46,873 nucleotides of DNA, taken from positions 1-46,873 of the forward strand of contig JAJYWN010000030.1 in assembly GCA_021791495.1 (NCBI GenBank), read 5' to 3'. Below the pieces are notes generated by a model. It did not search any database, was not told the origin of the DNA, and saw only the letters and a list, made by a program, of their open reading frames with translations. Both the position numbers and the translations under genes were made by a program. This DNA is from Bacillota bacterium. Lineage in GTDB: Bacteria > Bacillota > Sulfobacillia > JAJYWN01. Below are positions 15,820 through 24,358 of the stretch, in pieces (the first letter of the stretch is position 1; every line of letters begins with the position of its first letter).

Positions 15820-16551
15820 CTAGGGCCGCTGCGGCTCGGCGACCTTATACTCATACTCGAACTTATAGCCCACGCCCCAGACGGTGGCGATGCGCCAGGG
15901 ATGGCTGTCTTCGCCGCCGCCGGCGCCCAGCTTCTGGCGCAGACGCTTGACGTGGGTGTCCACCGTTCGCGCATCTCCGAAGAAATCATAGCCCCAGACC
16001 GTCTGCAAAAGCTGCTCCCGAGTGAATACCCGCCCGGGCGACTTTGCCAAGGTGAAGAGCACCTCGACTTCTTTCGGTGTCAGCGCCAAGGGTTCACCGT
16101 CCACGACCACGCTATAGCGAGCCATGTCCACGGTCAGCCCTGGATAGTTCAGGGCTTCGTTCCCCTGCCCCTGGAAGCCGGGCGCCGACCGCCGCAGCAC
16201 AGCCTTGACGCGGGCGGTCAGTTCGCGGGGGTTAAAGGGCTTGGTGACATAATCGTCCGCACCCATCTCTAGCCCCACGATTCGATCCACATCCTCGGAG
16301 CGGGCGGTCAACATAATGATAGGAACCGGAGAGCTTCCGCGCAACTCGCGGCACACTTCCAGACCGTCCTTTTTCGGCAGCATGAGGTCCAGGACGATCA
16401 GGTCTGGCCGTTGCTCGGCCACCGACTTGACGGCGGCCTCGCCATCGGCGGCGAACGCGACGGTAAAGCCTTCCTTCTTCAGGTAGAGGCCAGCTATCTC
16501 GCGGACGTGCGGGTCGTCGTCGACCACCAGGATGCGTTTTCCTTCCGGCAT
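15820..16551 (-). CDS. OmpR/PhoB-family response regulator
   Basis: A 243-residue two-domain regulator: receiver with acidic pocket VVDDDP, phospho-acceptor Asp in LDLMLP near residue 52, switch Thr in MLTAR and Lys in VTKPFNP; then an OmpR-type winged helix (LTPKEVEVLFTLAKSPGRVFTREQLLQTVWG ... RTVDTHVKRLRQKLG). ATG 16551 is preferred because AAGGTGG sits nine bases upstream; a TTG at 16560 lies too close to that site. It is the first gene of the regulator-kinase-secreted-protein run and is divergent from M14 paralogue 3, sharing a 221-bp intergenic region where it could bind. Confidence 0.92.
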   Translation of the reverse strand: MPEGKRILVVDDDPHVREIAGLYLKKEGFTVAFAADGEAAVKSVAEQRPDLIVLDLMLPKKDGLEVCRELRGSSPVPIIMLTARSEDVDRIVGLEMGADDYVTKPFNPRELTARVKAVLRRSAPGFQGQGNEALNYPGLTVDMARYSVVVDGEPLALTPKEVEVLFTLAKSPGRVFTREQLLQTVWGYDFFGDARTVDTHVKRLRQKLGAGGGEDSHPWRIATVWGVGYKFEYEYKVAEPQRP

Positions 16552-16772
16552 GGGCTGCAACCACCTTTTCTCGCATTGTAACGCCGCGATGGCCCGTGTT
16601 CGGGCAAAAACAGTCTACCAAGGATATGTGAACTAACTGTGGCGCGCCCGCGTCGGTGCAAATCGCGTCCGCGCCGCGGTGAAGGACAGGTTTCCGGCGG
16701 CGAAGAATACCGCTACATGCGACTATTTTGCCTTTTCCATGTCCGCATCCTTCGAGAAAGGGGCCTTTCGGC

Positions 16773-18719
16773 ATGGGCGCCGATTTCACCCGGTTTTACA
16801 GATATGACGACCTGACCGCCCTCTTGCGACGCTGGGAAGCCGCTCATCCCGGCCTGATACGCGTGGTTTCCGCCGGCCGCGGCTACGAGGGGCGCGATAT
16901 CTGGGCGGCGGAGGTCACCGACTACTCGACGGGGTCCGCGGTGGAGAAGCCCGCGGCCTATGTGGAGGGGAATATCCACGCCGGCGAGGTCACGGGGTCC
17001 CAGGTGTGTCTATACCTGCTAGATTACCTTTTGGGGCATTTCGGCCAGGATCCTCGCGTCACCGAACTGCTCCGGACCCACACCTACTACGTTCTGCCAA
17101 GGGTGAACCCGGACGGGGCTGAGCGGCACCTGACCACCCCGGGCTCGCTGCGTAGCAGCGTGCGACCTTATCCTGACGATGACGCCGGAGAAGCGCAAGG
17201 CGCCGCGGAGGCAAAGGCGGCGGGCGGCGGACCACAGGACGGGTTGGTCCCGGAGGATGTGGACGGTGACGGGCGCATCCTCCAGATGCGGGTCGAAGAC
17301 CCCGGTGGTGAGTGGCGCGTCTCGCGCCTTGACCGGCGCCTGATGCTGCGGCGGCGGCCCTCGGACCGTCTGGAGCGGGACGGCCCGTTTTACCGTGTTC
17401 TGACCGAAGGTATCGTTGGATCCGGCGCCGCCTCCGCGGCTGGCTCTGGAACCGCCGCCGGCGCCACCACCGGTGCCACCACTGCTAACGCCGACACTGG
17501 CTCCGCGGCATCTCCCAGTCAACGCCGGATCGACCACACCTATCTGAAGTTCCCGCCGCCGCGGGCCGGGCTCGACACGAATCGCAACTGGCCGGCCAAC
17601 TGGCGCCCGGAACACATGCAGCAGGGGGCTGGGCCGTTCCCCTTGTCTGAACCCGAAACCAGGGCGGTGGCCGAGTACATGATGGCGCGCCGGAACATCG
17701 CCACGGTCATGACCTTCCACACCTCGGGCGGGCAGGTTATCCGACCCATGTCGGGCCGCAAAGACGAGGACTTGCCCAAGGCCGACGTGGCCCTGTTCGA
17801 CGCCGTCGGCCGGCGCGGGGCGGAATTGACCGGATACGACTACATGGGCGTTATGGAGTTCTCCGGAGGGAACTTCCTCTTCGGGGATTATCAGGATTGG
17901 GCGTACGAACATCTGGGCATGCTGGCCTACTGCATTGAACTGTGGAACATGGGCGGGCGGGCCGGTGTCGCCAGGCGCGGTCGGGACGCGGCGGCGACCG
18001 TTACCGAGGAAGAGCGCGGACTGGCCCTTCTGAAGTGGAACGACCGTGAGCTGCAAGGCAAAGGCTTCACGGAGTGGCATCCCTTCGACCACCTCCAACT
18101 GGGGCACGTCGAGATCGGCGGTTGGGACCGCAAGTACGTCTTGCAGAACCCGCCTGCCCAGTTCCTCTTGGGCGAGTGCCACAGTAACGCCATGTTCATG
18201 CTGGACCTCGCTGAAGCCACGCCGCTCCTGCGTTTCCGTTCGGTCGGCGCCCGGCCTGTGACCGGCTCACCAGGCCTTTTCGTGGTCACGGCCGAGGTGG
18301 AGAACGCCGGGTTCCTGCCCACTAATGTTACGGAGATGGCGCTCCAGACAGGTGTCGCCCGCACAGTGACCGCCATCTTGACGCCCGGCCCCGGGGTGAC
18401 GCTGGTGCATCCAGGGGCCAAGCAGGACCTCGGGCATCTGGCCGGTCTGGGCGACCGGGTCAATTCGGTTAGCTTCTGGATGCAGACCAGCCCGGAAAAC
18501 CGGTCGGTGGTCAAGGTCGAGTGGCTGGTGGACGCCACGATGGCGCCGGCCGGCGCCAGTGCCGACACCAGTCCCACGGCAGAGAGCGGTGCCGGTGCCG
18601 ACACCGGTGCCGGTGGTAACACCGGGGGTGGCAGCGGCGCACCCAAGGTCGAAATCGAGGCCGCCAGCCCAAAAGGTGGCCGGTGCCGGACTACGGTGGT
18701 CTTGGGCAACGAAGGTTGA
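16773..18719 (+). CDS. M14-family zinc carboxypeptidase, paralogue 3
   Basis: A 648-residue M14 peptidase, more diverged than paralogues 1 and 2. Motifs: NIHAGEVTGS (zinc ligands), LDTNRNWPANW, TFHTSGG and YCIELWNMGG (catalytic Glu kept). It carries two Ala/Gly/Thr-rich inserts: one within the catalytic domain (about 17418-17520) and one near the C-terminus (about 18547-18640), both in places that differ from the other paralogues. No signal peptide. ATG 16773 has AAAGGGG upstream and gives an N-terminus (ADFTRFYRYDDL) aligned with the paralogues; the earlier in-frame ATG at 16728 has no ribosome site. The AlbA_2 gene begins about 30 bases downstream. Confidence 0.88.
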   Translation: MGADFTRFYRYDDLTALLRRWEAAHPGLIRVVSAGRGYEGRDIWAAEVTDYSTGSAVEKPAAYVEGNIHAGEVTGSQVCLYLLDYLLGHFGQDPRVTELLRTHTYYVLPRVNPDGAERHLTTPGSLRSSVRPYPDDDAGEAQGAAEAKAAGGGPQDGLVPEDVDGDGRILQMRVEDPGGEWRVSRLDRRLMLRRRPSDRLERDGPFYRVLTEGIVGSGAASAAGSGTAAGATTGATTANADTGSAASPSQRRIDHTYLKFPPPRAGLDTNRNWPANWRPEHMQQGAGPFPLSEPETRAVAEYMMARRNIATVMTFHTSGGQVIRPMSGRKDEDLPKADVALFDAVGRRGAELTGYDYMGVMEFSGGNFLFGDYQDWAYEHLGMLAYCIELWNMGGRAGVARRGRDAAATVTEEERGLALLKWNDRELQGKGFTEWHPFDHLQLGHVEIGGWDRKYVLQNPPAQFLLGECHSNAMFMLDLAEATPLLRFRSVGARPVTGSPGLFVVTAEVENAGFLPTNVTEMALQTGVARTVTAILTPGPGVTLVHPGAKQDLGHLAGLGDRVNSVSFWMQTSPENRSVVKVEWLVDATMAPAGASADTSPTAESGAGADTGAGGNTGGGSGAPKVEIEAASPKGGRCRTTVVLGNEG

Positions 18720-18750
18720 GAGAGAGTCAGGCCTTCTGGGGGTGGTCCAG

Positions 18751-20490
18751 GTGGTGGTCGAGGAACTCAGAGAGATTCTGAACAACCTAACTGACCTCAG
18801 GACAGAAGGAGCTTTCGTCGAATTGAAGCGGGCAGCTTCTGGCCTGCCACGGCGCTTGTGGGAAACGATATCGTCTTTCTCAAACTCGCCCGGGGGAGGC
18901 CTCATCATTCTGGGGGTGGACGAGGCTGACGGGTTCGACGTCGTGGGCGTGGACGATCCGAAAAAAGCGCAGGATGATCTGGCCAGCCTGTGCGACCAAA
19001 TGGAACCGCCAGTCAGACCGCTGATTCAGGCTCATCAGGTCGAAGGAAAGGTCGTCATCACAGCCGAGATCCCAGAGGTGTCTTTGGAGTATAAACCCTG
19101 CTATTACAAGGGGGCTGGGCTTCCGAATGGCGCTTTCGTTCGAGTGGCTGATGGGGACAGGCACCTCACTTCCTACGAAGTTCAGATGATGTTGGCATCA
19201 AGAGGGCAGCCAAGAGAAGACGAAGCGGCTGTGGCTGGCAGTGGTGAACAGGATTTGGACCCTGAACTGGTTCAGCTTTACCTCAAACGTTTGAGGGCGG
19301 ACGAAGGAGGACCGTTCCGCGCGATTTCCGACCTCGATGCGCTCAAAACTACCCGTGTATTGGTTGAGCACGACGGTAGATGGGTGCCTTCCCTGGCTGG
19401 ACTTCTAGCGCTGGGACGATATCCCCAGAGCCTATTTCCCTCCCTGGGTATGACCTTTGTCGTATACCCGACACCTAGGATTGGTGAGCGTGGTCCAGGC
19501 GGTGAACGATTCCTGGATAACAGGCGGTTTGAGGGTCCGATTTCCCACATGATCCTTAAGGCAACTGATGCGCTGAAGAGGAACATGAAGAGACGCTCGA
19601 TAGTCCGAGGTCTCTTTCGGGAGGACATTTGGGAGTATCCTGAGGAAACTCTTCGGGAAGCTCTTGTCAACGCATTTGCCCATCGGGACTATAGTCCTCA
19701 TTCGAGGGCTACCCCCGTCCAGGTTCAGATGTTCCCGGACCGGTTAGTGATTATGAATCCAGGAGGTCTTTACGGACCGGTCACGGTGGACCGTCTCGGC
19801 GAATCGGGTGTATCGGCCACTCGGAATCAGACTCTGATGCGCGTACTTGAGGATCTGCCCATCCCCGGCGAAAACCGGACCCTTTGTGAGAACCGGGGTT
19901 CCGGCATTGGCACGATGCTTTCAAGCCTCCGAGCCGTCGGAATGAAACCGCCGGAGTTTGACAATGAAGTAGCCGTTTTTCGAGTGACCTTCCCCAACCA
20001 CACCTTGCTTGACGAGGCCAGTCTCCGATGGCTGGAGTCCATCGGAGGTGCAAGCCTGTCCGATAACCAGCGGTGGGCGCTGGCCTATCTGCGGCAGAAG
20101 GGCGAAATAAGCAACCCTGAGTATAGGAGACTGACGGGGCAGGACAGCCGCGAGGTATCCCGAGACCTCCGGCATCTGGTTCACCAAGGCTTGCTGAAAC
20201 AAGTCGGGACTGGGAGGTGGACTGTATACCGTTTGCCAGCCCAGGAGCCCCTTCAGAGAGCTGTTGTCCCAAAATCCGATCTGATCAGAGAAAACCAGAT
20301 TCTGGCGCTGCTCTCTCGCCGAGAAGATTCTTTATCGAACCGTGAGATCGCGTCGGAGCTTGGCATCACGAAAGATGGAGCCATGGACTGGATCAACGCC
20401 CTGATTCGGAAAGGTCTAGTGGAAGCCATTGGGCCCACCCATTCACGTGACAGAAGGTACCGTCTCGCCAGGTCTGGTATCGAAAAATAG
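18751..20490 (+). CDS. AlbA_2 (Schlafen-type) DNA-binding and GHKL-ATPase-like putative regulator
   Basis: A protein of about 579 residues. The N-terminus has the AlbA_2 fold signature (EGAFVELKRAASGLPRRLWETISSFSNSPGGGLIILGVDE). The middle has the HATPase_c_4 pattern: LREALVNAFAHRDYS, then IMNPGGLYGPVT and RNQTLMRVLEDL plus GSGIGTML. The C-terminus holds two winged-helix-like segments (LSDNQRWALAYLRQKGEISNPEYRRLTG and LSNREIASELGITKDGAMDWINALIRKGLVEAIG). Such proteins are annotated as ATP-binding transcriptional regulators and sometimes sit in mobile or defence regions; function is unknown. The start is uncertain: several GTG codons (18742, 18751, 18754) follow a G-rich stretch. Codon use looks less GC-biased than neighbours, hinting at transfer. 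Confidence 0.8.
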   Translation: MVVEELREILNNLTDLRTEGAFVELKRAASGLPRRLWETISSFSNSPGGGLIILGVDEADGFDVVGVDDPKKAQDDLASLCDQMEPPVRPLIQAHQVEGKVVITAEIPEVSLEYKPCYYKGAGLPNGAFVRVADGDRHLTSYEVQMMLASRGQPREDEAAVAGSGEQDLDPELVQLYLKRLRADEGGPFRAISDLDALKTTRVLVEHDGRWVPSLAGLLALGRYPQSLFPSLGMTFVVYPTPRIGERGPGGERFLDNRRFEGPISHMILKATDALKRNMKRRSIVRGLFREDIWEYPEETLREALVNAFAHRDYSPHSRATPVQVQMFPDRLVIMNPGGLYGPVTVDRLGESGVSATRNQTLMRVLEDLPIPGENRTLCENRGSGIGTMLSSLRAVGMKPPEFDNEVAVFRVTFPNHTLLDEASLRWLESIGGASLSDNQRWALAYLRQKGEISNPEYRRLTGQDSREVSRDLRHLVHQGLLKQVGTGRWTVYRLPAQEPLQRAVVPKSDLIRENQILALLSRREDSLSNREIASELGITKDGAMDWINALIRKGLVEAIGPTHSRDRRYRLARSGIEK

Positions 20491-20500
20491 TAGTCTGTGG

Positions 20501-20570
20501 ACTCTACGGAACTCCGCGGAACTCCGCACAACTCCACGGAACTCCGCACAACTCCGCACAACTCCGCAGT
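20501..20570. repeat. Seven-copy 10-bp tandem repeat (ACTCCGCACA type)
   Basis: Seven consecutive 10-mers: ACTCTACGGA, ACTCCGCGGA, ACTCCGCACA, ACTCCACGGA, ACTCCGCACA (twice) and ACTCCGCAGT, just after the AlbA_2 stop. Flanks carry similar TAGTCTGTGG and AGTATGTGGT sequences. Non-coding; too short and spacerless to be a CRISPR. Confidence 0.9.
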
Positions 20571-20656
20571 AGTATGTGGTGACTACGGAGATTACTCACA
20601 GTGATTCGGAGAAATTCAGAATCCGCTTTACTGTATGTGAACTAAGGGACGAACCC

Positions 20657-21544
20657 GTGAAAACGCTCTTCCTAGTAAATCCCAAAGCCGGGGGCGGCTC
20701 CGCCGCCCGCCGATGGCCGCCCCTGACGCGCAAGTTCGTCGAAGCAGGCTGGCGGGTCAACGTCGCCATGGGGCGAGACGCCACCGAAGCCACGGCCATG
20801 ATAAAGGATGCCGTCGCCGACGGCATGGACGTCGTGGTTGTTTTCGGGGGCGACGGCACGGTCCGGTTGGCGGCCAAACTCTTGGCGGGTACCGAATGCG
20901 CTCTCGGCATTCTCCCCGGCGGGACCGGCAATGGCATTGCCTACTCCCTGGGCCTGCCGCTGGACCCTGGGGCGGCCGGCCGCCGTCTCTTGAAAGGGAA
21001 ACGTCAGCAAGTCGATGTGGGCGTGGTCCGGGGCCTTGCGTCCGGCGTGGTGGACCGCTTCATTAACGTCGGCGGCGCCGGGTTTGACGCCCGGCTCTCG
21101 GACGGCGTCGCCCACGCTCCTCCGCACCTGAAAGGTATTCCGGCCTACGTTTTCGCTGCTGTCCGGACCATCCCCACCATGAGCCTCCAGACCGTCCGGG
21201 TGGAAGCCGACGGACATCTGCTATCGGCAAAGGCGCTGGTAGTGGCGGCGGCCAACGGGAGCTGCTACGGAAAGGGCCTGTACATCGCGCCGGACGCCAG
21301 CGTCAGCGACGGCCTCCTTGACGTGTGCGTGGTGGATGAGGTTTCCTTGATCGAGCTGGCCTCTATCGTCCCGCTGGTCTTTTTCGGGCACCACGTGGGC
21401 CACCCGAAGGTGAAATACGGAAAGGCCAAGGTGGTACGGGTCACGGCGCCGGCGCCCGTGTTGGCGCAGGCCGACGGGGACCTGGTGGGGCAAACGCCGG
21501 TGGAGTTCTCCTTGGAGCCTTCGTCATTATGGATCATCCGCTAA
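20657..21544 (+). CDS. Diacylglycerol kinase-family lipid kinase (YegS/DgkB-like)
   Basis: A 295-residue DAGK_cat protein. LFLVNPKAGGGSAARRW is the N-terminal family motif, VVVFGGDGTVRLAA the nucleotide-binding GGDGT, and GILPGGTGNGIAYSLGLP the following conserved loop; the C-terminal beta domain ends with the PVEFSLEPSSLWII strand. These soluble enzymes phosphorylate diacylglycerol or related lipids with ATP. GTG 20657 begins the protein exactly at the conserved VKTLFLVNP strand; 27 residues of upstream open frame have no family match. It overlaps the following HAD gene by 16 bases, so the two are translationally coupled. Confidence 0.88.
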   Translation: MKTLFLVNPKAGGGSAARRWPPLTRKFVEAGWRVNVAMGRDATEATAMIKDAVADGMDVVVVFGGDGTVRLAAKLLAGTECALGILPGGTGNGIAYSLGLPLDPGAAGRRLLKGKRQQVDVGVVRGLASGVVDRFINVGGAGFDARLSDGVAHAPPHLKGIPAYVFAAVRTIPTMSLQTVRVEADGHLLSAKALVVAAANGSCYGKGLYIAPDASVSDGLLDVCVVDEVSLIELASIVPLVFFGHHVGHPKVKYGKAKVVRVTAPAPVLAQADGDLVGQTPVEFSLEPSSLWIIR

Positions 21545-22452
21545 GCCCGCGCGGCGCGTTCAGTCCACCCGGCGGACCTCCCTCGGCCGACTCGCCCGAC
21601 CGGCCCGTCCGGCGTGCCCCGAAACCGGGCTCATTCCGCTTGGTTGTTGTGGATGTCGACGGCACCCTCCTGGACCCCTCCCGTGAAGTCACGGCGGACG
21701 TGCGGGAAGTGGTGGCCACGGCAATACGTAAAGGGGTTATGTTTACTATCGCCACCGGACGACTGGTCCGCTCCGCCCTCCACGTCGCGGAGCAGGCCGG
21801 AATCACCGTGCCCGTCATCGCCAACGGCGGGGCCATCATCGCCGACCCCCTTTCGCGGCGCTATCTCCGGGCCTACAAGCTCCCTGGCGGCACGGCCGAG
21901 GTGTTAGAGGCCACACGCGGGGAAGATGTTTTGAGGTACTTATTTCTCGGGGATGAGATATTTATCGAACGGGAAGACCCCGCCTCGGCCGCTTACAGCA
22001 GGAGCCTGGGAGTTCCTATGGAAATTGTCCCAGACCTTGGGACGCATTTCCGCGCCCTGACCGCCGCAGAGGGCCGGTACGCTGGTGAAGAAGCCACCAT
22101 GGTAGTGCTCCGCGCGCCGGTGGAAAAGGTGCCCGCTCTACGTGAGAAATACCGTGGAATATTCAAAGGGCGCCTCATGGTGACCAGCACCATGCCGCAT
22201 TTCGTGGATTTCATGCCGCCCGAGGCGACGAAGGCCGAAGCCCTGCGAGAGCTGTGTGAAATACTGGGAGTCGGCCTGGACGAGACCATCGCCATCGGCG
22301 ACGGCATCAATGACCTTGATATGATGAAGGAAGCGGGCCTGGGAGTGCTGGTGGCGAACGCTAGCCCCACACTCTGGGCGGACGCGGATTATGTAACATC
22401 GGCTCCCTATCACCTGGGCGTGGCGGAGGTGCTCCACAAATTCATAAGCTAA
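21529..22452 (+). CDS. Cof-type HAD-superfamily phosphatase
   Basis: A 307-residue HAD phosphatase of class IIB. Motif I is VVDVDGTLLD (nucleophile and acid Asp), motif II TIATGR, motif III Lys near ATKAEALRELCEILG, motif IV IGDGINDLDMMKEAG; the cap between them has the Cof topology. Substrates are typically sugar phosphates or flavin/pyridoxal phosphates and cannot be set from sequence. The first 34 residues are a Pro/Ser-rich tail before the conserved core; a later start is possible. It lies between the lipid kinase (16-base overlap) and the MFS transporter, as part of one run. Confidence 0.9.
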   Translation: MDHPLSPRGAFSPPGGPPSADSPDRPVRRAPKPGSFRLVVVDVDGTLLDPSREVTADVREVVATAIRKGVMFTIATGRLVRSALHVAEQAGITVPVIANGGAIIADPLSRRYLRAYKLPGGTAEVLEATRGEDVLRYLFLGDEIFIEREDPASAAYSRSLGVPMEIVPDLGTHFRALTAAEGRYAGEEATMVVLRAPVEKVPALREKYRGIFKGRLMVTSTMPHFVDFMPPEATKAEALRELCEILGVGLDETIAIGDGINDLDMMKEAGLGVLVANASPTLWADADYVTSAPYHLGVAEVLHKFIS

Positions 22453-23687
22453 TCAGTCGCGGTAACCTCGGCCTCTTAGGGTTCGGAAAGAGAAGAGGCT
22501 GGAACCAGGCCTTCACCTACATCGCTCTGACCGCCCTTTTCTTCCAGCTATCCCAAGGGATGCAACGGGTCGTCTACAACAACTTTGTCGCCGACGAACT
22601 GCATTTCAACGCGCAACAGCTCGGCTTCGTCGAGTCCATCCGCGAAGTGCCGGGGCTGGCTACCATTGTCCTGGCGCTGGTAACGGCGTATTTCTTCCGT
22701 TCCACCCTTGCCGGCATCTGCATCGCCGTCACCGGCGTCGGCCTCCTCTTTTACGCCCATTCCCAAAGCCTGGCGGAGATGCTGGTGGGCACCATCGTCA
22801 TGTCGTCCGGCTTCCATCTTTTCTACCCCATTCAGTCGGCCCAAGTGCTGGAGAGCGTGGGGCAGGGGGAGAAGGCCCACCGCCTCGGGGAACTGAACAG
22901 TATCACCGCCGCGGCTTCGCTGGGGGCCATGGGTATCGTCTTCGTCATGGCCAACATCGTCAGTTACCGCGGCTTTTTTGTGATTTCGGCGGCGGTGGCG
23001 GGCATCGGCTCCTTGATCATGTTCGCCGTCCCCCGGGTAAAGGCGCCCATGCAGACCCGGCGGTTCGTCTTCCGTACCAGGTACATCAATTACTACGCTT
23101 TGCAGCTCCTATCCGGCGCCCGCCGCCACATGTACGTCACCTTCGCCGCTTTCGCCTTGGTGAAGCTGTACGGCCAGTCGGTGCGGGCCATGTCCGTCCT
23201 GATGATCATCGCCAACGTCCTGGCTATCTTCACCCGGCCGGCCATGGGGCACATCATCGACCGTATGGGTGAGCGGCGAGTGCTCATACTGAACTACGCG
23301 CTGGTCATCGTCCTGTCACTGGGTTACGCCTTCGTCCATTGGATCTGGCTGATCTACTTTGTCTACATCGCCGACGGCGTGCTCCAAGGGTTCGACGTGG
23401 CTTCCACCACCTACATGGACAAGATCGCTCCGAAGGAAGAGATCCCCGGCACGCTGGCCATGGGCAGTACCATCAATCACATCACCGGCGTGGCGGTGCC
23501 CACCGTGGGTGGGTTCCTGTGGGAGACCTTCGGCCCGTGGGCCACCTTCTTGGGCGCGGCGTTCCTGGGCACCTTGTCGACCTACTCGGCCTGGCGCATC
23601 AACGTGGAAAAGGAGTCGGCCTGGCTGCGGCAGGAGGGCCGGGCAGCCGGTGAGGAGGCCAAGGCACAGGCGGCAGCCTCGGGTTAG
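22440..23687 (+). CDS. MFS transporter, probably starting at a rare ATT codon
   Basis: A major-facilitator protein of about 415 residues with about 11-12 membrane segments. Characteristic inter-helix loops are RPAMGHIIDRMGERRVLIL and GFDVASTTYMDKIAPKEEIPGTLAMGSTINH. The first ATG (22560) would begin inside TM1: the frame upstream reads WNQAFTYIALTALFFQLSQG directly into it. No ATG, GTG or TTG precedes it for at least 40 codons in that frame, but an ATT at 22440 lies nine bases after GGAGGT (22425-22430) and overlaps the HAD stop by 13 bases. I therefore propose ATT initiation; if wrong, the protein is 375 residues from 22560. Substrate unknown. Confidence 0.78.
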   Translation: MHKLISRGNLGLLGFGKRRGWNQAFTYIALTALFFQLSQGMQRVVYNNFVADELHFNAQQLGFVESIREVPGLATIVLALVTAYFFRSTLAGICIAVTGVGLLFYAHSQSLAEMLVGTIVMSSGFHLFYPIQSAQVLESVGQGEKAHRLGELNSITAAASLGAMGIVFVMANIVSYRGFFVISAAVAGIGSLIMFAVPRVKAPMQTRRFVFRTRYINYYALQLLSGARRHMYVTFAAFALVKLYGQSVRAMSVLMIIANVLAIFTRPAMGHIIDRMGERRVLILNYALVIVLSLGYAFVHWIWLIYFVYIADGVLQGFDVASTTYMDKIAPKEEIPGTLAMGSTINHITGVAVPTVGGFLWETFGPWATFLGAAFLGTLSTYSAWRINVEKESAWLRQEGRAAGEEAKAQAAASG

Positions 23688-24176
23688 CCGCCGAACCAAG
23701 GTCTCAGGTACCGGATCATCGCATGTCTCAAGTTCGCTGTAAGAACGGGGTTCGAGCACTGCGTCGCGAAATGGAACTGAAGACCAAAGGGAGATTTCCC
23801 CCTGGCTCCAGTCCCCGCTTTGGAACGGACGATGGATGAGGGGTGCTTGTCGCGTTAGAAAGGGGACAGGTCGGCGCTGAACGAACTCCGAGTACAGAAG
23901 GTGGGGCGGTTGCACCGTGGCCCGATGAAGCTCCATCGAACCCGAACGCTGTTAGCCACCTACTCAACAATCTATCCGCTATCGGCAGGATTCCTCAAGC
24001 CCGTCGGGCCAGTTGGTCAGTCGGCGGCGGCCGCTTCCGGCGGCAGGTACACTGAGTCAACTTCTGACGGCTTTCGGACAAGAGAAGGGACCGGAAGACA
24101 CATCGCGGCCGGTTCCAAAGGGATGCTCCGTATCGGAATAGTCCTCCAATATAATACGGGCAAGGGGGCATACGAG
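23688..24176. other. Intergenic stretch without a recognisable gene
   Basis: About 490 bp between the MFS gene and a small membrane protein. Open frames here are short and without family features or ribosome sites. I see a G-rich stretch around 23860-23930 but no convincing riboswitch, T-box or tRNA. Confidence 0.5.
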
Positions 24177-24308
24177 ATGAAGATCGGGGTTCTCTGGGAT
24201 ACACTCTTGGCTTGGTGGCCATTGATTATTGTGTGGTGGCTTTACCGCTTGCACTTGAGGATCACCACTCTTGAAAGGAACGCGGAAAAGGCAAAGGAGC
24301 CCGATTAG
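24177..24308 (+). CDS. Small single-pass membrane protein, 43 aa
   Basis: A possible micro-protein: a short N-terminus (MKIGVLWDTL), a Trp-rich hydrophobic segment (LAWWPLIIVWWLYRL, about residues 11-25) and a charged tail (ITTLERNAEKAKEPD). ATG 24177 has AAGGGGG about nine bases upstream. The composition resembles other orphan small membrane proteins of Firmicutes; function unknown. The following gene is convergent. Confidence 0.55.
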   Translation: MKIGVLWDTLLAWWPLIIVWWLYRLHLRITTLERNAEKAKEPD

Positions 24309-24358
24309 TGCTCTCGGGGCTCCAAGCCTTGGCAACATGTCATGGAACGCGCCCTATC

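Noticed and set aside
20501-20570. CRISPR array
   Set aside because: Units are 10 bp with no spacers and no cas genes in the window.
23860-23940. T-box or other riboswitch after the MFS gene
   Set aside because: An AGGTGGGGCGGTTGCACC stretch recalled the T-box, but the conserved T-box bulge and specifier stem are absent and no aminoacyl-tRNA or amino-acid gene follows.
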